DNA of 10,691 nt. Source: Bacillota bacterium (GTDB lineage: Bacteria; Bacillota; UBA994). Shown here piece after piece: positions 5,939-10,691 of this stretch. Under the pieces are notes generated by a model. The model made no database searches, was not told the origin of the DNA, and was given only the letters and a program-made list of their open reading frames with translations. Location of the stretch: the NCBI GenBank assembly GCA_018725535.1, contig QLUS01000051.1, positions 1-10,691 of the forward strand. The letters are read 5' to 3'. Position numbers and translations under genes: made by a program. How positions within the stretch are numbered: the first letter of the stretch is position 1; each line of letters begins with the position of its first letter.

Positions 5939-7168
5939 TCATACTTGGGCTTTAATGTGGGTGTACTGCTTCTTCCCCCGGCGAACTACAATTACGCCAT
6001 CGCGTACGCTCTCCATGCCTACCTTCTGCTCCGGCGAGTCAACGCGGATTTCGTTAATGTAGAGGCCGCCGCCTTGAATAAGTCGCTTGACTTCACCTTT
6101 ACTTGATATAATGCCACTTAGGACAAGCAGGTCGACTACCGAGAGCCCGCTTACGAGCAGTGCGTGCTCCACCACCACAGTAGGCACCCCTTCGGTACTT
6201 TCACCGCCGCTAAAAAGCGCGCGCGCCGCTTGCTGCGCCTCTTCTGCGGCAACCTCGCCGTGCACAAGGCGTGTCACTTCCCAGGCGAGTACTTCTTTGG
6301 CGGCGTTAAGGTCGCGACCTTCCAGTGCACCTAGTCTGTTCACCTCAGCCATAGGGAGAAAAGTAAACATGGCGAGATACTTCTTGACATCAGCATCATG
6401 TGAGTTGCGCCAGTACTGGTAGAAGTCGTAGGGCATCGTGCGGGTGGGGTCCAGCCATACCGCGCCGGCCTCGGTCTTCCCCATTTTGCTGCCACTTGCT
6501 GTGGTCACGAGCGGCCAAGTAACGCCATAGGCTTCGACTTGCTCGACGCGGCGGATAAGGTCGGCACCGGCTAGGATGTTTGACCACTGGTCGTCTCCTC
6601 CCATCTGCAGGCGACAGCCGTAGTGGCGATACAAGTGTAGGAAGTCATAGGCCTGAAGGAGCATGTAGTTAAACTCAATGAAGCTGAGCCCCTTCTCCAA
6701 CCGCCCCTTGTAACATTCGGCAGTCAACATGCGGTTGACGGAAAAATGTGCGCCGACTTCACGCAAAAAGTCTATGTAGTTTTGTTGCCGCAGCCAGTCG
6801 GCGTTATTTAGTACCAGTGCGTTATGCGTGATTGCACTAAACAAGCGCTTAACTTGAGCACTGATGCCATTCGTATGTGTTTCAATCTGCTTTACCGGCA
6901 TAATGTGACGCATCTCGGTTTTGAAGCTCGGGTCCCCAATCATGGCGGTGCCGCCGCCCAAAAGAACAACAGGGCGATGCCCGGCACGTGCTAAGTGCGC
7001 TAAAGCCATAAGCGAGACAAAGTGCCCGACATGTAAGCTGTCAGCCGTGGGGTCGATTCCGACGTAGACCGTTGCCTTCTCGTTGGCCAGTAAATTTCGC
7101 AGCGGCTCGTCATGCGTAGTTTGTTTAACGAATCCTCTCTCCCGCAGTATGTCTAGCGCGTTAGACAC
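5939..7168 (-). CDS. tyrS: Tyrosyl-tRNA synthetase
   Basis: This class I synthetase charges tRNA-Tyr with tyrosine in the cytoplasm. The HIGH-type motif is HVGH at residues 46-49, after the substrate-binding stretch VYVGIDPTADSL. The QMGGDDQW block (188-195) and the KMSKS-type loop KMGKT (228-232) are typical of TyrRS. A C-terminal S4 tRNA-binding domain lies at about 345-405. The length is 409 residues, close to the usual 400-425. The start chosen is GTG 7168 (MSNALDILRERGF), because AGGAG lies 8 nt before it. GTG 7177 and ATG 7174 overlap or crowd that Shine-Dalgarno. The HVGHF signature and KMGKT suggest the TyrZ-like branch rather than the classical TyrS branch; this is a weak inference. 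No T-box leader is visible: the promoter leaves only about 20 nt of 5' untranslated RNA. Confidence 0.96.
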   Translation of the reverse strand: MSNALDILRERGFVKQTTHDEPLRNLLANEKATVYVGIDPTADSLHVGHFVSLMALAHLARAGHRPVVLLGGGTAMIGDPSFKTEMRHIMPVKQIETHTNGISAQVKRLFSAITHNALVLNNADWLRQQNYIDFLREVGAHFSVNRMLTAECYKGRLEKGLSFIEFNYMLLQAYDFLHLYRHYGCRLQMGGDDQWSNILAGADLIRRVEQVEAYGVTWPLVTTASGSKMGKTEAGAVWLDPTRTMPYDFYQYWRNSHDADVKKYLAMFTFLPMAEVNRLGALEGRDLNAAKEVLAWEVTRLVHGEVAAEEAQQAARALFSGGESTEGVPTVVVEHALLVSGLSVVDLLVLSGIISSKGEVKRLIQGGGLYINEIRVDSPEQKVGMESVRDGVIVVRRGKKQYTHIKAQV

Positions 7169-7196
7169 CGCCATCACTCCTACTTAAATTTGCCCT

Positions 7197-7225
7197 ATAG
7201 TAACACAGCGCCTGAGAGAGGGCAA
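7197..7225 (-). promoter_or_regulatory. Predicted promoter of tyrS
   Basis: On the minus strand TTGCCC (7225-7220) and TACTAT (7202-7197), each 4 of 6 to the sigma-A consensus, are spaced by 17 nt. Transcription would start about 20 nt before the GTG 7168 start, leaving no room for a T-box or other structured leader. The -10 overlaps a plus-strand TATAGT (7196-7201) that could serve the divergent small gene, but no -35 supports that. Confidence 0.5.
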
Positions 7226-7261
7226 CAAAAGTGGGGCAAGCTAAAACAGGAGGTGAGCGAG

Positions 7262-7438
7262 ATGAGATTGCGGGCGAAGATGAATCGCATGACGACGGGC
7301 TTGATTGTGGCGGGCCTAGGTGCGACGGTGGCGGGTGCGGCACTGTTTATGAAGAAAGGCCCCATACGGGACGGTGCAGTCGGCTTCGGGCTGGCGCATG
7401 TGGTCCTCGGAGCGCTGGACGCTGTGGCGCGAGACTGA
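7262..7438 (+). CDS. 58-residue hydrophobic protein, function unknown
   Basis: ATG 7262 is preceded by an ideal AGGAGG at an 8-nt distance, so I prefer it over the longer frame beginning at 7190. The 58 residues have a basic N-terminus (MRLRAKMNR). Two glycine/alanine-rich hydrophobic segments follow at about 11-30 (TTGLIVAGLGATVAGAALFM) and 38-55 (GAVGFGLAHVVLGALDAV), separated by KKGPIRD. This predicts a two-span helical-hairpin membrane protein with both ends on the positive, cytoplasmic side. The end GFGLAHVVLGALD is reminiscent of a group of short Bacillota proteins that databases sometimes mislabel 'asparagine synthase'; that is recollection only and implies no enzyme activity. It is a single-gene unit with a clear terminator right after it. 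Confidence 0.8.
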   Translation: MRLRAKMNRMTTGLIVAGLGATVAGAALFMKKGPIRDGAVGFGLAHVVLGALDAVARD

Positions 7439-7443
7439 GATGT

Positions 7444-7469
7444 GGCCCCCTCGGTTCGGGGGGCCTTTT
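7444..7469 (+). terminator. Rho-independent terminator of the 58-residue protein gene
   Basis: GGCCCCC (7444-7450) pairs with GGGGGCC (7459-7465) around an 8-nt loop and is followed by TTTT. It begins 5 nt after the stop codon and separates this gene from the guanylate kinase-like gene. Confidence 0.85.
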
Positions 7470-7490
7470 ACTAGCGCCTAAACGCTGGTA

Positions 7491-7499
7491 TGGTATAAT
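7491..7499 (+). promoter_or_regulatory. Extended -10 promoter of the guanylate kinase-like gene
   Basis: TGGTATAAT contains a perfect TATAAT (7494-7499) with the extended TGn element just upstream. No good -35 is present at 17 nt (CTAGCG), as is usual for extended -10 promoters. The start would be near 7506, about 22 nt before the ATG. Confidence 0.75.
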
Positions 7500-7527
7500 G
7501 GCTCAACTGAGTGCGGGGGGACGAGCG

Positions 7528-8130
7528 ATGCAGGAGCCTATTCTCTTTGTGGTCACGGGACCGTCAGGTTCGGGCAAGGGTACGATTATGCGGGCTATTA
7601 TAAAACAATGCACAGATATAGTAAAAATCGCTACCTACACAACGCGTCCGCCGCGCGCCAACGAGGAGCACGGCTTTGACTATAACTTTATCTCACAGGC
7701 ATGCTTTTTGGACAAGGTTAGTGCAGGCGAGATTGCGGAGTGGGAACAGGTCTATCTGGATCACTACTATGGTTCCCCGAGCTTCAACCCTGATACCGGG
7801 CCAGATCGCCTAATGGAGCTAGATTACAAGGGCATGTTTAAGTATAAGGCCCTAGCGAAACGCCTAGTGAGCATATTTATTGCGCCGCCTTCATTAGAGG
7901 AGATGGTGGAGCGCATAGAGAAGCGTAGCACCGAAGCCAACCTAGCTAATCGCATTAACAACGCCATAGATCAAATGCGTTACGCACAGCACTATGACTA
8001 CATCATCATAAATACACAAATGGACGAGGCGTGCGCGGAAGCTGTGGCCATTGTGGGTGCCGAGCGTGCGCGGCGCGACCACAGGCGGAGAATGGCAGCT
8101 CTCGATGCTCTGTGCCGAGCGTGGGAGTGA
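7528..8130 (+). CDS. Guanylate kinase-like protein (divergent)
   Basis: This 200-residue protein has the guanylate kinase fold, which phosphorylates GMP or dGMP with ATP. The P-loop is GPSGSGKG at 11-18. GMP-site residues are recognisable by comparison with yeast and bacterial enzymes: TTRPPR (R40, R43), GFDY (Y52), AEW (E71), HYYG (Y80) and ELD (D99). IAPPSLEEMVERI (118-130) and HYDYIIINTQMDEA (155-168) match the core. Oddities are that the helix between YYG and LD is shortened, the usual DxQG is DYKG, and the lid reads KRSTEANLANRIN instead of RGT...RR. It may be the cell's GMP kinase or a paralogue with another substrate; the neighbours are not the usual Bacillota remA/rpoZ context. ATG 7528 follows a G-rich site and sits downstream of an extended -10 promoter. 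The open frame extends upstream to 7231, but the promoter and terminator lie inside that extension. Confidence 0.85.
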   Translation: MQEPILFVVTGPSGSGKGTIMRAIIKQCTDIVKIATYTTRPPRANEEHGFDYNFISQACFLDKVSAGEIAEWEQVYLDHYYGSPSFNPDTGPDRLMELDYKGMFKYKALAKRLVSIFIAPPSLEEMVERIEKRSTEANLANRINNAIDQMRYAQHYDYIIINTQMDEACAEAVAIVGAERARRDHRRRMAALDALCRAWE

Positions 8131-8136
8131 CTTAGG

Positions 8137-8150
8137 TTAGAGCGCTCTAA
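8137..8150. repeat. 14-nt perfect palindrome between convergent genes
   Basis: TTAGAGCGCTCTAA is exactly self-complementary. It begins at the stop codon of the minus-strand HD-GYP gene (TAA 8139-8137), 6 nt after the plus-strand guanylate kinase-like stop. It has no T tract on either side. It could be a weak bidirectional transcription barrier or chance. Confidence 0.4.
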
Positions 8151-9195
8151 GCAAGGGCTCGGCTTCGCCCGGCGGCAGGACTCTAATGACATCTAGGTTT
8201 GAGGTGGCTAGCGCAATGGTCTGTCCTGAGTATAGGTGTCGCACCATAGGATGCAATGGGAATCCATAAGCCGTGCCGAGGACAATCGCGATGCTCTGGT
8301 CACTGAGTTCTACGACTTCGCCGCAGGGGTAGGCCGCCACATTCTTGAGAAAAGCCGTAACTAGACTAAGCTCAAACAGCACGTTGCCGCCTGCAGCCAA
8401 ATACTCGTATGCCTCACGGGGAGGGTGACCGGGGCGGTACTGTCGGTTCGCGGTAAGCGCGTCGAAGATATCGGCCATGCCAGTCAGCTGGCTTAGTTCA
8501 TCTAGCTCAGATCCGCTGATGCCGCGCGGATAACCTGAGCCGTCGTGCCGTTCATGGTGTCGGTAGGCGACATCGCGGGCTACGGGTAAATCTTTTAGCA
8601 CTTTCAGGCCATACACAGGGTGTTGGCGTACTATTTCCGTCTCTGCCGGTGAGAGGTGCCCAGGCTTGTTTAAGATGGCTTTGGGCACTAGTATTTTCCC
8701 AGCATCATGAAACAGCGCCCCAAGCCCTAAGTCATGCAGGCGCTCGCGCGTATATCCCAATGAGATGCCCGCGAGCAGCGCCATCACACACGTGTTTACG
8801 GAGTGTGCAAACAGGTAGTCATCGTCGAGTCGAATGTCGGTAAGGTTTACAACGGTGTTGCGGTGGCGCAAAAGCTCGGCGACCATGTCTTTAACGGTAG
8901 CGGAAGCAGCACTAGGATTAATCACAATTCCCGCGATTTCAGCTTCCTCTAATATGTTTCTAACTTTGATCATGGCGCTCACCCGTGTGGCATTAGACAA
9001 CACGTCGATTACGAATGGCAACTGAAGTCTAGCGTCTTTTATATACACGCACGGGGCTCCGAGGAGCGTGAGACGCTCAATGTAGCGTTTTGTGATCACA
9101 GTGCCCTCGCGGAGCAGCACCTGTCCGCGGCTGTTATAGATGCTGCGGCCAACTACCATGCCCGGAGTCAGAAATTCCGTGCTAATCCGGCGCAT
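8137..9195 (-). CDS. HD-GYP domain protein, predicted cyclic-di-GMP phosphodiesterase (intact motif)
   Basis: This 352-residue protein is predicted to hydrolyse cyclic-di-GMP in the cytoplasm; no membrane segment is visible. Residues 1-55 form the N-terminal domain common in this group (FLTPGMVVGRSIYNSRGQVLL). The HD-GYP domain spans about 125-290. Metal and catalytic residues appear intact: H131 (HSVN), the HD pair H163-D164 with K167 (FHDAGK), H192, the HHE triad 213-215, DGSGYP 218-223 and D242. A beta-rich C-terminal segment (CGEVVELSDQ onward) follows. ATG 9195 has GAGGAGGG 5 nt upstream. It lies 24 nt downstream of a second HD-GYP gene that shares the same domain order, so the two are tandem paralogues in one operon. 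No receiver or sensor domain is seen. Confidence 0.93.
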   Translation of the reverse strand: MRRISTEFLTPGMVVGRSIYNSRGQVLLREGTVITKRYIERLTLLGAPCVYIKDARLQLPFVIDVLSNATRVSAMIKVRNILEEAEIAGIVINPSAASATVKDMVAELLRHRNTVVNLTDIRLDDDYLFAHSVNTCVMALLAGISLGYTRERLHDLGLGALFHDAGKILVPKAILNKPGHLSPAETEIVRQHPVYGLKVLKDLPVARDVAYRHHERHDGSGYPRGISGSELDELSQLTGMADIFDALTANRQYRPGHPPREAYEYLAAGGNVLFELSLVTAFLKNVAAYPCGEVVELSDQSIAIVLGTAYGFPLHPMVRHLYSGQTIALATSNLDVIRVLPPGEAEPLLRAL

Positions 9196-9219
9196 ACTTG
9201 CCCTCCTCGCACCCTTAGG

Positions 9220-10323
9220 TTAGCTAATCAGAGCGCGTCGGTAGAGGGAAAACTCGGCTTCCGACATTATGCGGCTTACGACTAATGTCGGGTGCTCTGC
9301 GGTGCTCACTTCATACGGCGCCAGATAGGGTTGCCCTTGTTGGTCATAGAGCATTCTGACGCGTGGGTACTTGTAGAGGCCCTTGGGGGTATCTATCACA
9401 ATGCCGACGCGGTTATCGGAAAACTTTACTACAGACCCTGTGGGGTATGCAGCTACGTTTTCAAGAAACTTAGCTATAAGTTCTAGCGGGAATGCACGGT
9501 TGCCGGAGCCAGCAATTAGCTCAAGCGCTTCATGCGGCGGATAGGCGGGGCGGTGTACTCTGACAGCTGTTACCGCATCGTAAACGTCGCAAATCGATAC
9601 GAGTTGCGCATGCAGCTGAATCTGGTTGCCTTTTTTGCCTTGTGGATAGCCGGAACCGTCATAGCGTTCGTGGTGCTCGTGAGCGACATCTCTAGCTTGC
9701 GGCAAGGCTGTGAGTATCTCATACCCTGCCGTGGTATGTTTCTTGACTGCTTCAAACTCAGGCACTGTGAGCAAAGAGGGCTTCCGCAGGATCGTCTGCG
9801 GGATTACGCTCATGCCGACGTCGAGCATAATGGCCCCAATTCCGAGGTGACTAAGCTGCTCTTTGTTTAAGCCGCAAGCTATGCCCGTAATTATCGCCAA
9901 TACACAAACATTAACGGAGTGACCGAAGAGATAGTCATCCTCGAGGCGAATGTCGGTGAGGTTGACCATTATCTCGCGCTGCCTAAACAGCTCCTCGACG
10001 ATGGTGTCCACTGTGCGCGCTATCTCCTTGGTGCGCATCAACACATGAGCTAAGGGGTTTGGCGTCTCCATGGCCGCTACGAGGTTCCGCACTCTGTGGA
10101 CGGCACCGGCGCGTGTTTCGTCGGCGATGACATCGTCAACGCGATATCCGTCCAAGAGGCCATCCTCTATGTAGAGAAACGGCACTCCAAGGTCCTTAAG
10201 TTGGGAGATATAGCGGTGCGTTAGCATCACATTGCGCTGCAACAAAGCTTGTCCGGCACTGCCATACACCGGACGAGCCACGCACATTCCAGGTTTGAGG
10301 AAAGTGATTGGTACTCTGCGCAT
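9220..10323 (-). CDS. Degenerate HD-GYP protein, paralogue with lost catalytic His
   Basis: This 367-residue protein has the same architecture as its downstream neighbour: N-terminal domain (FLKPGMCVARPVYGSAGQALL), HD-GYP core at about 130-295 and C-terminal beta segment (TGSVVKFSDN). The HD motif reads IMLDVGMSV at 165-173. Leu167 replaces the catalytic/metal His, and Met171 replaces the usual Lys. The codon is CTC, one base from CAC. Other metal-site residues remain: H135, H196, HHE at 217-219, DGSGYP at 222-227 and D246. Binuclear metal centres of this family need the HD His, so catalysis is probably lost; binding of cyclic-di-GMP or regulation of the paralogue could remain. ATG 10323 is chosen because the homologous start MRR...FL.PGM matches the neighbour. 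AAGGGG lies about 7 nt upstream. The frame continues upstream to 10368 without added homology. No strong promoter is visible before it. Confidence 0.9.
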   Translation of the reverse strand: MRRVPITFLKPGMCVARPVYGSAGQALLQRNVMLTHRYISQLKDLGVPFLYIEDGLLDGYRVDDVIADETRAGAVHRVRNLVAAMETPNPLAHVLMRTKEIARTVDTIVEELFRQREIMVNLTDIRLEDDYLFGHSVNVCVLAIITGIACGLNKEQLSHLGIGAIMLDVGMSVIPQTILRKPSLLTVPEFEAVKKHTTAGYEILTALPQARDVAHEHHERYDGSGYPQGKKGNQIQLHAQLVSICDVYDAVTAVRVHRPAYPPHEALELIAGSGNRAFPLELIAKFLENVAAYPTGSVVKFSDNRVGIVIDTPKGLYKYPRVRMLYDQQGQPYLAPYEVSTAEHPTLVVSRIMSEAEFSLYRRALIS

Positions 10324-10417
10324 ATTTAACCCCTTAATCGTGCTAGTTCTGTCTGATTCGACATGCAAGCGCGAAAGTCCTCTAATGGTAAAGCCGACGT
10401 AGTTCGCACAAGAGCAG

Positions 10418-10437
10418 GGGGAGGCAATCGCCTCCCC
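10418..10437 (-). terminator. GC-rich hairpin, probable terminator lacking a T tract
   Basis: GGGGAGGC (10418-10425) pairs perfectly with GCCTCCCC (10430-10437) around a 4-nt loop. It lies 13 nt after the TAG of the open frame ending at 10451 on the minus strand. That position fits a terminator or mRNA 3' end. The following minus-strand sequence CTGCTCTTGT is only weakly T-rich, so it may be a processing or pausing hairpin instead. Confidence 0.5.
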
Positions 10438-10450
10438 GTGTGGCTGTTAG

Positions 10451-10606
10451 CTAGAGCAGGGTATTGTTGGTCTGCAGCAGGCAGTGCAGGCTTTCCATTC
10501 TGCGCAGGGCTCGCACCGAGGTGCGTGCGTTACAGGCTAGCGCGTGCATGAGGGCGGCGGCATCCATGTTAGGAGAGAGCGTTGCCAAAGCATGAAAGCC
10601 GCGCAC
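10451..10606 (-). CDS. Possible small protein gene, start uncertain
   Basis: This minus-strand frame ends at TAG 10453-10451 and is open to about 10677, where an in-frame TGA closes it. The sequence looks protein-like: MDAAALMHALACNARTSV, then RALRRMESLHCLLQTNNTLL. Both stretches could form amphipathic helices. I do not recognise it. Possible starts are CTG 10624 (GGAGG upstream), GTG 10606 and ATG 10567. None has an ideal ribosome binding site; the best such site (GAAAGGGGGG at the edge) serves an ATG in another frame. A frameshift between that site and this frame is therefore possible. The hairpin at 10418-10437 just after the stop supports a transcribed gene. Confidence 0.35.
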   Translation of the reverse strand: MRGFHALATLSPNMDAAALMHALACNARTSVRALRRMESLHCLLQTNNTLL

Positions 10607-10691
10607 TGTCCTCTGCTGATGCAGAATGCCCTCCGCACTAAGCGGCAGAAGCGGGCGTGACGAGTGTGCATCATCTCATATCCCCCCTTTC

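Larger units (their letters stand above)
10324..10691. other. Intergenic or partly coding right edge, 368 nt
   Basis: This stretch has no clear gene. It holds a short region upstream of the HD-GYP start without a convincing sigma-A promoter (best TTGCAT-17-TAGCAC, weak). It also holds the GC-rich hairpin at 10418-10437 and an open minus-strand frame ending at 10451. A GAAAGGGGGG ribosome-binding-site-like sequence lies at the edge (10691-10682, minus). Confidence 0.5.

Noticed and set aside
7190..7261. N-terminal extension of the 58-residue protein
   Set aside because: The strong AGGAGG lies just before ATG 7262, and the extension overlaps the divergent tyrS promoter and lacks a ribosome binding site.
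7231..7527. Long N-terminal extension of the guanylate kinase-like frame
   Set aside because: It would cross the terminator at 7444-7469 and the promoter at 7491-7499 and overlap the small membrane protein; the kinase homology starts just after ATG 7528.
9532..9870. Plus-strand 112-codon frame opposite the second HD-GYP gene
   Set aside because: It is antisense to conserved HD-GYP core sequence and has no ribosome binding site or recognisable domain.
10363..10551. Plus-strand 62-codon frame near the right edge
   Set aside because: It runs through the perfect hairpin at 10418-10437, has no ribosome binding site and no protein-like character; the minus-strand frame is more convincing.

Overview
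The window looks like chromosomal DNA of a moderately GC-rich Bacillota (Firmicutes), most likely a Clostridia-type lineage. The evidence is strong Shine-Dalgarno sites, frequent GTG starts, short overlapping operons, and homologues typical of that phylum. No mobile element, CRISPR array, tRNA or rRNA was seen. The taxonomic call is inference from gene content only.

Region 1 (1-3961, minus strand) is a tightly packed operon, read from right to left. It starts with an ABC transporter ATPase, followed by its large membrane permease through an ATGA overlap. Next come an RluA/RluD-family pseudouridine synthase (TAGTG overlap), an unlisted 26-residue lysine-rich micro-protein 3 nt further on, and an AI-2E family transporter (TAATG overlap) that runs off the left edge. 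The permease is split in two by a run of nine G on the coding strand. Ten or seven G would restore one protein of about 556 residues.

Region 2 (4047-5834) holds a GNAT acetyltransferase on the plus strand with its own terminator. It converges on a minus-strand pair: an SPFH/band-7 membrane protein and a 56-residue ribbon-helix-helix DNA-binding protein. A good sigma-A promoter precedes the pair, with a 7-3-7 perfect palindrome directly downstream of the -10 box. This suggests autoregulation by the small DNA-binding protein.

Region 3 (5893-8130) holds tyrS (minus) with promoter and terminator. Diverging from it on the plus strand are a 58-residue hydrophobic protein with its own terminator and a divergent guanylate kinase-like protein with an extended -10 promoter.

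Region 4 (8137-10691, minus strand) holds two tandem paralogous HD-GYP proteins, predicted cyclic-di-GMP phosphodiesterases. The downstream copy has an intact HD motif. The upstream copy has lost the catalytic His (HD to LD) and the adjacent Lys, so it is probably a non-catalytic partner. Further right are a GC-rich hairpin and an open frame of uncertain start that touches the right edge.
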